Positions 1-8,205 of a stretch of 64,000 nucleotides of DNA are shown here, in pieces; position 1 is the first letter of the stretch; each line of letters starts with the position of its first letter. Origin of the DNA: Umezawaea endophytica (lineage in GTDB: Bacteria; Actinomycetota; Actinomycetes; Mycobacteriales; Pseudonocardiaceae). The stretch is from contig NZ_JANYMP010000005.1 in NCBI RefSeq assembly GCF_025061645.1, positions 4,539 through 68,538 of the forward strand, written 5' to 3'. Position numbers and translations under genes: made by a program. The notes beneath the pieces were generated by a model. The model was not told the DNA's origin. It was given only the letters and a program-made list of their open reading frames with translations, and did not search any database.

Positions 1-1
1 C

Positions 2-26
2 GGCCACGACGTCACCCGTCGTGGCC
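2..26. terminator. Hairpin at window edge
   Basis: Perfect inverted repeat with 10-bp arms (GGCCACGACG and CGTCGTGGCC) around a 5-nt loop. It lies downstream of the minus-strand DUF6292 gene, so it probably ends that transcript or one entering from outside the window. It has no U-tract, as is common for actinobacterial terminators. Confidence 0.5.
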
Positions 27-97
27 CCCCCCCATCGGCTCCGTCAACGCCCATCAGGACGCCGGGTTCCAACCGGACCACCTACAGAGGGAGGACC

Positions 98-454
98 TCA
101 CGCGACGGCGAACTGCTCGTCGCGGTGCTCTCGTTCGTCATTCAAGAACGCCGTGGCCCACTGCGCCACGGCGTGCGGTGGCGGCGTCGGCTCCCCGCCC
201 ATGCGGGCGACCACGAACAGGTCTTCGCCATTCCGGGTCTCCACGGCGGCCGACCAGCCGTCCTCGTCGCTCCACAGCAGTGCCACGTCGCGATCCGGGA
301 AGTCCTCCACCCAGCCGTCCACGGCGAGGTAGGCCTGTGCGGGCGTGCCCGCCTCGATGTAGGAGGACTCGCCGGTCATCCCGAGCGCCTCGGTCACGAG
401 CCGGACGTATCGGCGCAGACCCAACCTCGCGGTGTCGTCGAAGTCCACGTCCAT
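98..454 (-). CDS. DUF6292 family protein
   Basis: A 118-aa cytosolic protein. It matches my memory of DUF6292, a family of unknown function common in Pseudonocardiales, with the pattern YVRLVTEAL near the N-terminus, then a D-R-D-V-A-LLW segment and a G-W-x-AAVET segment. I chose ATG 454 because its first bases overlap the stop of the small upstream reading frame (TGATG), which implies translational coupling. A GTG one codon earlier (457) is possible. It lies downstream of hsp20 in the same direction, so stress-linked expression is possible but inferred only from position. No signal peptide or membrane segment is visible. Confidence 0.75.
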   Translation of the reverse strand: MDVDFDDTARLGLRRYVRLVTEALGMTGESSYIEAGTPAQAYLAVDGWVEDFPDRDVALLWSDEDGWSAAVETRNGEDLFVVARMGGEPTPPPHAVAQWATAFLNDEREHRDEQFAVA

Positions 455-605
455 CACGCGCCACCTCGCGCCACATCCGAGCGGGTGCCGAACACCGGGT
501 CCACCTTCGACCTCTCCCTTCGACTTCGGAAGGGTGCTGCCGGAGCACGTCGTGCCACCCCGGCAGCACCCGGTTGACCTCGATGAGCGCGTCGAACTCG
601 CGCAC
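454..605 (-). pseudogene. Small frameshifted gene between hsp20 and DUF6292
   Basis: From GTG 605, preceded by a good GGGGAGAGG site, about 30 codons have strong third-position GC bias (MREFDALIEVNRVLPGW...). Around position 525 the bias jumps to another frame, which reads ...SKVDPVFGTRSDVARGGA and stops at 454-456, overlapping the next gene's ATG. The span (152 nt) is not a multiple of three, so one indel is needed to join the halves. It could be a frameshifted gene of about 50 codons, a sequencing error, or programmed frameshifting. I do not recognise the product. Confidence 0.4.
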
Positions 606-645
606 CGGCGGGAACCTCTCCCCGGTGCTCGTGCGGACGCGACGG

Positions 646-1071
646 TCAGGCGTTGATCTGCTTGACGTTCCGGTCGCCCGCGGTGATGGAGATCTTGCGC
701 GGCTTGGCCTTCTCCGAGATCGGGATGCGCAGGGTTAGGACACCTGCCTCGTAACCGGCCTGGATGTTCTCGGTGTCCAGGGTGTCGCCGAGGAACAACT
801 GGCGGGAGAACACGCCCAGCGGCCGTTCGGACACCTGCGTCTCCACGGTGTCCGCCGACACCGCGGGACGCCGTTCGGCCTTCACCGTCAGGACGTTGCG
901 CTCGACGTCCAACTCGATCGCGTCCGCCGCCACTCCCGGCAGGTCGAACGCCACCACGAACTCATCCCCCGCGCGGTACGCGTCCATCGGCATCGCCGTC
1001 GGCCGCGTCCACGTGCCCGACCCGGTGGACACCTGCTGCGCCAACCGGAACGGATCTGTGCGCATCAACAT
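646..1071 (-). CDS. Hsp20/alpha-crystallin family small heat-shock protein
   Basis: A 141-aa ATP-independent holdase chaperone that binds unfolding proteins in the cytosol. The alpha-crystallin domain covers about residues 30-125: the ADAIELDVERNVLTVKAER stretch, and a C-terminal AGVLTLRIPISEKAKPRKI segment with the family's G-V-L-x-(L/I) motif and an I-P-I anchor. Length is typical of the actinobacterial Hsp18 group. ATG 1071 has a clear GAGGAGG site; a second ATG lies two codons in. It is the first gene of a likely operon with the frameshifted ORF and DUF6292. I see no clear HspR or CIRCE-type repeat upstream. Confidence 0.92.
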   Translation of the reverse strand: MLMRTDPFRLAQQVSTGSGTWTRPTAMPMDAYRAGDEFVVAFDLPGVAADAIELDVERNVLTVKAERRPAVSADTVETQVSERPLGVFSRQLFLGDTLDTENIQAGYEAGVLTLRIPISEKAKPRKISITAGDRNVKQINA

Positions 1072-1197
1072 CCGGCACCTCCTCGTTGTTCTCTACTCCG
1101 TCAACGCGCACGACAGTTCTATCATGTCATCACAAGGACGACAACACCTGAGTCATCGATCGGATGACAGAGCCGTTCGGCTGGGGTCCACCGCGAC

Positions 1198-1404
1198 ATG
1201 GATGTCCGACCATCTGTCGACCTCGGTTGGACCGGATGTCCTCGGGTCCGCCACTACGTCGAGGAAGAGGAGCAGGAGTGGTTTCCGGAGGTCCGCAAGG
1301 CCCTGGGACGCAAACGCCTGCAAGAACTCGGCGCGCGCATGATCGCCGCGAAGGCCGACGCCCCGCGCGACCCGCTCGCCCTGCGCAGCGCCTCCGCGAA
1401 GTAG
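1198..1404 (+). pseudogene. Hemerythrin (HHE) domain remnant, C-terminal part only
   Basis: The frame encodes HYVEEEEQEWFPEVRKALG followed by RKRLQELGARMIAAK, which matches the last helix and tail of hemerythrin HHE-domain proteins. The usual upstream helices with the other His/Glu iron ligands are missing, and the first 15-20 codons from ATG 1198 do not resemble the family. I read this as the 3' end of a decayed gene, not a functional di-iron protein. It ends just before a strong hairpin, consistent with the original gene's terminator surviving. Confidence 0.65.
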
Positions 1405-1413
1405 TGGAACGTC

Positions 1414-1450
1414 CCGCGCCGTCTCGTCCGGTCCGGACGAGACGGCGCGG
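1414..1450. terminator. Bidirectional terminator hairpin
   Basis: Perfect 16-bp inverted repeat (CCGCGCCGTCTCGTCC / GGACGAGACGGCGCGG) with a 5-nt loop, between the plus-strand hemerythrin remnant and the 3' end of the minus-strand methyltransferase. It can end transcripts from either side. Confidence 0.8.
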
Positions 1451-1521
1451 AAGCGAAGTGCGATGGTGAGCCCGGTCCAGCGAGGGTGGCCACCGCGAAC
1501 CTGGTGCTGTGTCCGCGACCC

Positions 1522-2217
1522 TCACCGACTGAGGGGACGGCGGGCGACGAACACGTACTCCGTGCTGCTCTCGGTGAACGGTTCGCCTGCGAACCCGCCG
1601 TACAACGCCTCCAGTTCGAGGCCTGCGACGTCGAGCAGTCCGAACCATTCGTTCTTCGTCGCCCACCACAGCGAGATCGTGGCGCCGTCGTCGCGGATGA
1701 TGTCGGTCCTGTTGTCGCCCACCGAGTACCGGATCGTGTGCGGTTGCGGTTCGTCCTGGTGCACGCCATCGAGGCGTGCGGCGACGTGGTGGTCGAACGC
1801 GAACGCGTTCCAGGCGAACCGCCCACCCGGCCGCAACGAGGCGGCCACGCGTTCGAACGTGCGGCGACGATCGGCCCACGTGGCCAGGTGGAGGAGCGAG
1901 CGAGCCGGGCAGTAGATCAACCCCGCCGCTTCGTCGAGACGCAGGTCGCGCATGTCCGCCTCGCGCAGATCGAGTTCCACGCCCGCGCTGTCGGCGCGAG
2001 AACGGGCCTGCTTGAGCATGGCCGGGGACGAATCGAGGCCGATCACCCGCTGCCCGGCCGCACGCGCGACCGGGATCGCGACGCGCCCGTTCCCCACCGC
2101 CAACTCGACCACCGGCCCGACGACCTCACCCGCGAGACCGGTGTAGAACGCGATGTCCCCGGTCACGTGAGGCCACCATTCCTCGTAGGCGATCGAGAAC
2201 GCCTCGTCCCAGCTCAT
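1522..2217 (-). CDS. Class I SAM-dependent methyltransferase
   Basis: A 231-aa cytosolic protein with a Rossmann methyltransferase fold. The SAM-binding motif I is VVELAVGNGRVAIPVA (about residues 37-52), followed by the acidic motif II (VIGLDSSPAML), and later a post-I segment (ADMRDLRLDEAAGLIYCP). The substrate is unknown; proteins of this type act on small molecules or biosynthetic intermediates. I start at ATG 2217, where the protein begins MSWDEAFSIAYEEWW, a typical family N-terminus; a longer frame upstream has non-coding character. It is divergent from the FkbM gene. Confidence 0.8.
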   Translation of the reverse strand: MSWDEAFSIAYEEWWPHVTGDIAFYTGLAGEVVGPVVELAVGNGRVAIPVARAAGQRVIGLDSSPAMLKQARSRADSAGVELDLREADMRDLRLDEAAGLIYCPARSLLHLATWADRRRTFERVAASLRPGGRFAWNAFAFDHHVAARLDGVHQDEPQPHTIRYSVGDNRTDIIRDDGATISLWWATKNEWFGLLDVAGLELEALYGGFAGEPFTESSTEYVFVARRPLSR

Positions 2218-2500
2218 GTGCCCGAGGTTGCCACGCCACGACCTGGCGCAGCCAGTCAATTCCACGCATCCGCTCGATGCCGACAAGCCAGTCCGGCGGC
2301 GCCACCCTCCACGACACGCAACCCGTGGCACGTGCGGGCGGTTGACCGGGAGGTGAAACCCGACCTGTTCGGTCTCGGCAAAGCAGGCAACTTCTTTCAC
2401 CCGCGGGAAAGAAGTCTTGACCGGCGCGGTGGAGGGGAAGGAAGTACGGTCGTCGGAGTGGACGAGCGCCTGGAACAGGGCGGACGGGAACGGGAAGTCG

Positions 2501-3334
2501 ATGCGGCAGGACACGGAGTCGTCGGCCGGGCTCGTGCGCGTGCAGGTGGCGGATGACCTCGTGGTCCTGACGCGGGACGGTCGGTGGGCCGCGGGTGAGG
2601 CGCACTACCTCTACCACGAGATCTTCACCCACGACGACTACCTCAAGGACCTCCCGCCTCTGCCACCGAACGCCGTCGTCGTGGACGCGGGCGCCAACAT
2701 CGGCCTGTTCGCGCTGCGAATCGCTCGCGCCTGCCCGGAAGCGCGCCTCGTCGCGGTGGAACCCGTTCCCTCCACGTGTGCGCTGCTGCGCCTCAACCTC
2801 GCCGATGTCGCTGCCGCTGCCGCTGCCGAGCAGTTGCGCGTGCTGGAGGTCGCGCTCGGGGAGTCGTCCGGTCGAACGGTCCTCACGGCGTACACGCACC
2901 TGTCGGCGAACTCGACCGGGCGCCCGCGGGAGAAACCGGCTTCGTGGGTGGCGGCCATGCGCGGTGCCCAACCCGACCAGGCCACGGCCGACGAGATGCT
3001 GAGCACCAGCTCGGTGGAGGTCGACGTCGTTCGCCTGTCGCAGGTGCTGCCGCAGCACCCGACGCGGATCGATCTGGTCAAGGTGGACGTCGAGGGCGCG
3101 GAACTGGAGGTGCTGCGCGGCATCGACGATCAAGACTGGCCGCGGATCGCCGCGGTCGTGGTCGAGGTGCACGACGTCGACGGCCGTCTGGAGGAGGTCG
3201 AGCGCCTGCTCACCCGGCACGGGTTCTCGTGCACCCGGCGGGTGCCCGCCATGATGTCACCGGACCTGGAGCACTACATCGTGACCGCCAGGGCGAACGA
3301 CGTCGATCACATCGGGACGACGACCGCCGGGTGA
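2501..3334 (+). CDS. FkbM family methyltransferase
   Basis: A 277-aa SAM-dependent O-methyltransferase of the FkbM family. The domain covers about residues 50-250: VVVDAGANIGLFALRIA is the SAM loop, VAVEPVPSTCALLRLNL is motif II, and DLVKVDVEGAELEVLRG is the FkbM signature. These enzymes methylate sugars, glycans or polyketide alcohols. It ends 53 bp from a convergent glycosyltransferase, so it may modify the glycan made by the neighbouring cluster; that is inference. I chose ATG 2501 because of the GGGAA site 7-10 bp upstream; the frame is open further upstream without family similarity. Confidence 0.85.
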   Translation: MRQDTESSAGLVRVQVADDLVVLTRDGRWAAGEAHYLYHEIFTHDDYLKDLPPLPPNAVVVDAGANIGLFALRIARACPEARLVAVEPVPSTCALLRLNLADVAAAAAAEQLRVLEVALGESSGRTVLTAYTHLSANSTGRPREKPASWVAAMRGAQPDQATADEMLSTSSVEVDVVRLSQVLPQHPTRIDLVKVDVEGAELEVLRGIDDQDWPRIAAVVVEVHDVDGRLEEVERLLTRHGFSCTRRVPAMMSPDLEHYIVTARANDVDHIGTTTAG

Positions 3335-3387
3335 GGACGATCGTCTAACCGCCACAACGATTTCCTCCGGTGCCCGGCGAATGACCG

Positions 3388-4686
3388 TCACCGCCACGTG
3401 GAGAAGAACCCCTCCAGGGTCCGGCTGCGGTCGTCGCTCGCGTCGAGGTCGATCCGGTGGGTGCCGAAAGCCCGTCGCAGGACCTCGTCCCGCTCGAACC
3501 GGTGAGCCCACCGACGCGCGCGGCCGAGCGCGCGGGTGGACCACGCGACGGCCGACAACTCCCCCTCGTGGACCAGGTCGACCCGACCGACGTCGGTCTC
3601 GGTGATCAACCCCACCGCGCGGCGGACGGCGGAGACGGGCAGCGGCCCGTGCACGGTGAGGTGGACCCGTGCTCGACGCGCCTGGTCCACCGTCCACGGT
3701 TCCGCTCGCACCACCCCCGCGTAGGTCTCCAGCAGCCTCTTGTCGTCGACGGGGAGCCGGATACCGAGGTCCCGGTGGTCTTGGCGCAGCAGTGAGTGCA
3801 CCGTGCGCACCACGCGGTGGAAAGGCCCCTCGGCGCGCACGGTGGCCAGCACGTCGAACACCACCCCTGGCAGAGGGGCACCGCGGGTCGCGGGTTCGGG
3901 TATCACGGCTGCCAGCCTCGCGCTTTGCCGGTCCAGGACGTCGGTGTCGTCCCCGCGCCCGCTCCAGTCCGGTCCGTCGTGCCACGCGACAGCCGTGGGC
4001 TCGTGCACGAGCACGGCACCCGCGTTCCACGCGCGGTAGGCGAAGTCCCAATCCTCTCCGCCGTAGCCCACGAACCGCTCGTCGAACCCGCCGAGGTCGA
4101 AGAACAGCGCTCTCCGGCAGGCCATCACCGCTCCGATCACGAAGCGGAAGCTGCGGCCGTCCGCGTGCAGGAGGTTTTCCGTTGCCGCGTAGGCATCTCG
4201 CAGCCACGGTGGCTCGTCGAGTGCGTCCACGTCCTGGGGCTGTTCGTCCTCGGCGAGTCGGGAGAACGACGTGTGCCTGCGGCGGCCCACCGCCAGCACG
4301 TCGGGGCAAAGACCGATGTGGTGCACAACGCGTTCCACGTAGTCGGCTACGGGCACGGTGTCGGCGTCCAGGAAGACCAGGACGTCACCGGTGCTGTGCC
4401 GTGCCGCCAGATTTCGGACGGCCGCGGCCCGGAACCCCTCATCGGGCTGGCTCACCACGAGGGTTTCGACATCCTGCACGACGAAGGTCGGGGTGACGGC
4501 CGACCCGTCGTCGGCCAGCACCACCTGGGTCGGTCGCAAGGTCTGACGTCGCAGGGCCGACGCCATGCGGCCGAGCAGGTGGTGCTGTTCGAAGTGGGTC
4601 ACGACGACGGTCACCGCGGGTTCCTGCCGCGGGTACCCCGCCAACGAGTCCCATTCGTTGTGCGGTACCAGGATGTCGGTCAGCAC
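3388..4686 (-). CDS. Glycosyltransferase family 2 protein
   Basis: A 432-aa inverting GT-A glycosyltransferase. The N-terminal half has VTVVVTHFEQHHLL, the D-D-G-S nucleotide motif (VVLADDGS), DVLVFLDADTVP (the D-x-D metal site) and GYGGEDWDFAYRAW, the acceptor/base motif also found in the galactosyltransferase-C group. The C-terminal about 180 residues are less clear. GTG 4686 overlaps the stop of the upstream gene (GTGCTGA) and has a GGAGGA site inside that gene's end, so the two are translationally coupled. It is last in a three-gene minus-strand glycosyltransferase operon. Donor and acceptor are unknown. Confidence 0.85.
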   Translation of the reverse strand: MLTDILVPHNEWDSLAGYPRQEPAVTVVVTHFEQHHLLGRMASALRRQTLRPTQVVLADDGSAVTPTFVVQDVETLVVSQPDEGFRAAAVRNLAARHSTGDVLVFLDADTVPVADYVERVVHHIGLCPDVLAVGRRRHTSFSRLAEDEQPQDVDALDEPPWLRDAYAATENLLHADGRSFRFVIGAVMACRRALFFDLGGFDERFVGYGGEDWDFAYRAWNAGAVLVHEPTAVAWHDGPDWSGRGDDTDVLDRQSARLAAVIPEPATRGAPLPGVVFDVLATVRAEGPFHRVVRTVHSLLRQDHRDLGIRLPVDDKRLLETYAGVVRAEPWTVDQARRARVHLTVHGPLPVSAVRRAVGLITETDVGRVDLVHEGELSAVAWSTRALGRARRWAHRFERDEVLRRAFGTHRIDLDASDDRSRTLEGFFSTWR

Positions 4687-5669
4687 GGTGGCTCCTCCGA
4701 CCTCGCCAGCTCGGAGCGGTAGACGGCGACGTGCTCGGCACCCGTGTCCTGCCACCGCGGGCGACGCGGCAACCGCGTCGTCCCCGGATCCTCCAGTGCG
4801 CGGGAGATGTGCTCGACCAGTTCGCGTTTGTCGTTCCCCAGCAGCAGGTTGCCCGGATGGCGGTGGTCGATCTCCGTGCTGTACGGACCGGCCCAGGTGA
4901 TCGGCCGTCGCAGGCAGGACAGCCAGGACAGCAGCGAACCGCTGGCGCTGACGTCGCGGTTGAGCACCAGGGGGACCCCTGCCGTTGCGGCCATCGAGGC
5001 GAACCGCGCGTCGGTCAGGTAGCCGGTGATCACCAGTGGCACCCGTCTGCGCTGGGCGTGCCGTCGCAGGCGGTCCTCCAGGTCGTGGTGCCCGGTGCTG
5101 GTGGTCCCCGCGGCGATCACCGCGGGGGCGCCGCCCGCGCGGTCGCGGCCCACGTCCGCGGCCAGGTCGATCGCGTCTTCGTGCCCCTTGCCGGGGTAGA
5201 GGTAGCCGAGCAGGACCAAGGACGAGGACGCGCCAGCGGGGCTCGCGGCCGGTGCCGGCTCCGGCGGCAGTGGCAGTGGCAGGTCGATGAGGTACGGGGT
5301 CTTGCCGGTGAGTTCGGCGATCTTGTGCGCTTCGTGCTCCGCGGAGACGACGACGGCGTCGCTGGCGTCCACGACGGCCGCGTAACCGGCGCAGCGCGCT
5401 CGGTCACGACGGCTGTGGCCGCGCGGATCGGGGACGTCGTGCACGGTGAGGACCAGCGGGCGACGGGCTCCTTCCGCCCACCTGCGGTACGCCTGAGCGG
5501 CTTCCTCGATCGTGGACCCGAACAGGGCGTCGGTGAAGTGGGCGTGCGTGAGGTCCGGGGCCTGGTCGGTGTCGAGCACCCCGTGCGGCGCGCAGAGGCG
5601 GGCGATTGCGCGCGCGTGGCGGACGACTCCGTGACCAACGGGCCCCGGAGCGTGGGTGTGGACCCTCAT
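4680..5669 (-). CDS. Glycosyltransferase (GT-B fold, family 4-like)
   Basis: A 329-aa protein starting at ATG 5669, whose first bases overlap the upstream stop (ATGA). It carries PLVLTVHDVPDPRG, a DAVVVSAEHEA segment before the linker, then the C-terminal Rossmann part with LVLLGYLYPGKGHEDAIDLA, PLVITGYLTDARFASM and VPLVLNRDVSASGSLLSWLSC. The usual GT4 E-x7-E motif is replaced by a serine-rich SASGS stretch, so it belongs to a divergent subgroup. Middle gene of the minus-strand operon. Substrate unknown. Confidence 0.8.
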   Translation of the reverse strand: MRVHTHAPGPVGHGVVRHARAIARLCAPHGVLDTDQAPDLTHAHFTDALFGSTIEEAAQAYRRWAEGARRPLVLTVHDVPDPRGHSRRDRARCAGYAAVVDASDAVVVSAEHEAHKIAELTGKTPYLIDLPLPLPPEPAPAASPAGASSSLVLLGYLYPGKGHEDAIDLAADVGRDRAGGAPAVIAAGTTSTGHHDLEDRLRRHAQRRRVPLVITGYLTDARFASMAATAGVPLVLNRDVSASGSLLSWLSCLRRPITWAGPYSTEIDHRHPGNLLLGNDKRELVEHISRALEDPGTTRLPRRPRWQDTGAEHVAVYRSELARSEEPPC

Positions 5670-6715
5670 CGGGGGACGCGAGCGGTGGAGGTCACCGCGT
5701 GGTAGAGGGCGTTGTGGGCGCTGGTGATGGCGGACCGGTCGGCCCTTCGCCGGTCGGGGTCGGCGCGCCACCGCGGCCGCTGGGAAAACGCGCGGCGCAG
5801 TGCGGCGTCCAGGCTGTCGAGGTCCAGCGCGGTCTCCGTGCGGTGGTAGAGCAGGCAGGGAGCCTGCTGGTGGTAGAACCCGCAGTCCGGGGCCAGCACC
5901 GCCGTCCCCAGGTCGTAGCAGGCTTCCAGCCAGCCCGAGTGGGTGCCGAACCGGTGTGGGAGGACGGAGACGTCGAGCCCCTCCAGGTAGTCGTACAGCT
6001 CGGGGTCGGAGAACGGCGGCCCCACCGTGACCGCGATGCCGCGCCGGCCCAGCTCTGCCGCGGCGCGGCGTCCGCCCTCGTCGTCGTGGGCGTGAACGAC
6101 CAGTCGCGCGTCGGGCAGCGTGGACGTCGTGCGCGCGAGCTGGTCGGCCACGGCGACGGCGTCGCAGTTGGCGCGCACGCTCTTCGCGTGCACCCCGACC
6201 ACGAACGAGTCGCGTTCGCCACGCGTGGACGCCCGCCGCGCGCGCTCCGGGTCGACCACGTTCGGGTGCGGGATGACCGTCGCGACGCGCCCCCAGGTGG
6301 AGGCGATGTGCTCGGCCGCCCCAGGGGTCAGGGTGATGACGGCGTCGGCTGAGGGGATGAGCAGGTCGAGCGCCTCGCGGTGCGGCCGGGGATCGACCTG
6401 GTGGGGGTTGCGCAGGTCGTGCACGGTGAGGACCAGGGGTTTGTCGTACGCGTGCAGGGTCTCCACCACCGAACGCAGGTCCCGTGTGGAGAGGTGCTCG
6501 TAACCGAAGTGCAGGTGCAGCAGGTCGAACCGCGCGTGGTGGGTGCGCAGCCACCCGAGTTCCAGTGACCGGTGCGGCCACCAGCGCCCGGCGGGCGCTC
6601 CCGGCACCGGCGGGTCGGGCAGGACGTGGAAACCCGGTGCGGCGCCCACGTCCGAGATGTTGCGGATGTAGGGGTGCCCTGCCGGCACGGAGGCGACTCT
6701 CAGCGGCCGTTGCAC
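5666..6715 (-). CDS. Glycosyltransferase (GT-B fold, family 4-like)
   Basis: A 349-aa first gene of the minus-strand glycosyltransferase operon. Visible segments are FDLLHLHFGYEHLS (acceptor domain), KPLVLTVHDLRNPHQ, a DAVITLTPGAAEHI stretch before the hinge, VVGVHAKSVRANCD at the start of the donor domain, and LDVSVLPHRFGTHSGWLEACYDLGTAVL, which matches the donor-binding helix region. It closely resembles its downstream neighbour (shared LVLTVHD and HLHF/HAHF patterns), suggesting a tandem duplication. It is transcribed from the 317-bp divergent promoter region. No membrane segment is visible. Confidence 0.8.
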   Translation of the reverse strand: MQRPLRVASVPAGHPYIRNISDVGAAPGFHVLPDPPVPGAPAGRWWPHRSLELGWLRTHHARFDLLHLHFGYEHLSTRDLRSVVETLHAYDKPLVLTVHDLRNPHQVDPRPHREALDLLIPSADAVITLTPGAAEHIASTWGRVATVIPHPNVVDPERARRASTRGERDSFVVGVHAKSVRANCDAVAVADQLARTTSTLPDARLVVHAHDDEGGRRAAAELGRRGIAVTVGPPFSDPELYDYLEGLDVSVLPHRFGTHSGWLEACYDLGTAVLAPDCGFYHQQAPCLLYHRTETALDLDSLDAALRRAFSQRPRWRADPDRRRADRSAITSAHNALYHAVTSTARVPR

Positions 6716-7032
6716 AGGCTGCGGTTAGCCCTTGTCCCCCTTGGCCAAACGCGTCGACGCGACACCTCTTCGAGTGAAAACGCCCGAGGTGCGCCGTGTT
6801 TCCCCCGTCCCTGCGCGGGTATCTCCGGCACACGGGGCGGAAAGTCCGGTCTCGAAGTCGTCGCAACGGATCGAGGCGCGCGAAGATCTCGCAGGCTCCA
6901 CCTTGGACGTTCGGGGGCCTGCTTCGTGCCCGCACGCCAAGGATTCTCGCGTTCTACGCCGACATCCCGTCGTTCGTCCACATCGGCTTCCGGCCGGATC
7001 GACGAGCGCGTCCGGTAGAAGGAGCACACGCG
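6716..7032. other. Divergent promoter region of the glycosyltransferase cluster
   Basis: A 317-bp gene-free stretch between the starts of the two divergent glycosyltransferase operons, so both promoters must lie here. It is somewhat more AT-rich near 6760-6785. I see no convincing operator. A frame runs through it in phase with the plus-strand gene, but its codon use is not coding-like. Confidence 0.55.
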
Positions 7033-8205
7033 GTGGCACCAACAGCACCCGCCGTCACGTCAGGTGGGTTTCACCCAGTACCGCACGAGGACGGTCGCGC
7101 GGGACCCGTGACGGGTTCGCGCGGGCTGCCGGGGGCTGACCTCGCCTGCCCTCCGCTGTCCATCGGCCTGATCGCGTCGGCGCGCTACCCCATCCGCGAG
7201 CCCTTCGCAGGCGGGTTGGAGGCGCACACGTGGCAACTGGCCACCGGGTTGAGGGCGCGAGGGCATGAGGTGACGGTCTTCGGGGGCACCGGTTCGGACC
7301 CGTCGCTGCGGGTGGAGGCCATGCCGGTCCTCCCGACCCTGTCGGCGCAAGCCCGGCGCGACGTCAGCATGCCGCCCGACTACTTCATCGCCGAGCACCA
7401 CGCCTACCTGGGGTTGATGATGGACCTCAGCACCTCCGCGGTGTGCGACGTGGTGCACAACAACTCGCTGCACTACCTGCCGGTCGCCATGGCGTCGACG
7501 CTTCGCACGCCGGTGCTGACCACTCTGCACACACCGCCCACCCCGTGGTTGGAGTCCGCGATCAGGTTGTGCTCCCCCGAGCACGCCTCCTTCGCCGCCG
7601 TCAGCGCCCACACCGCCCGGCAGTGGTCGCCCCTGGTGCCCTCGATCACCGTGGTGCGCAACGGGGTCGAACTCGACCGGTGGCTGCCGGGCCGCGGTGG
7701 AGGAACACCGGTCTGGTTCGGGCGCCTGGTACCCGAGAAGGGCGCGGAACTGGCCATCAAGGCCGCTCGCGCGGCCGGAACGGGACTGCGGCTGGCCGGT
7801 CCCAGACCGGACGCCGAGTACTTCCGGCACGAGATCGAGCCGCTGCTGGGTGGTGATGTCGAGTACGAGGGGCACCTGACCCACCACGACCTGGTGCGAC
7901 TGGTCGGATCCGCCGCCGTCGCCGTGGTGTCGCCGCGCTGGGAGGAACCGTACGGGCTGGTGGTGGCCGAAGCGCTCGCCTGCGGGACCCCGGTCGCCGG
8001 TTTCGCCAGAGGTGCCCTGCCCGAGGTGCTCGACGAGCACAGCGGCGTCCTGGCGGCTCCCGACGACGTGGCCGGACTCGCCAGGGCCATCACCCGAGCG
8101 GCCACGTTGAGCCGCGCCGCGGCACGACACCGCGCCGAGACCACGTGCTCGGTGGACCGCATGGTGGACGCCTACGTGCGGATGTACCGGGAGTCGCGGT
8201 CGTGA
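7033..8205 (+). CDS. Glycosyltransferase family 4 protein
   Basis: A 390-aa retaining GT-B enzyme. The N-domain starts at LSIGLIASARYPIREPFAGGLEAHTWQLA, the usual glycine-rich sugar-acceptor loop; the donor domain has VRNGVELDRW, PVWFGRLVPEKGAELAIKAA and the GT4 motif E-x7-E in WEEPYGLVVAEALACGTPVAGF. I chose GTG 7033 because of the GAAGGAG site 8 bp upstream. First gene of the plus-strand operon, overlapping the next gene by 4 bp. It resembles mannosyl- and glucosyltransferases for cell-envelope glycans; the substrate is not determined. Confidence 0.87.
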   Translation: MAPTAPAVTSGGFHPVPHEDGRAGPVTGSRGLPGADLACPPLSIGLIASARYPIREPFAGGLEAHTWQLATGLRARGHEVTVFGGTGSDPSLRVEAMPVLPTLSAQARRDVSMPPDYFIAEHHAYLGLMMDLSTSAVCDVVHNNSLHYLPVAMASTLRTPVLTTLHTPPTPWLESAIRLCSPEHASFAAVSAHTARQWSPLVPSITVVRNGVELDRWLPGRGGGTPVWFGRLVPEKGAELAIKAARAAGTGLRLAGPRPDAEYFRHEIEPLLGGDVEYEGHLTHHDLVRLVGSAAVAVVSPRWEEPYGLVVAEALACGTPVAGFARGALPEVLDEHSGVLAAPDDVAGLARAITRAATLSRAAARHRAETTCSVDRMVDAYVRMYRESRS

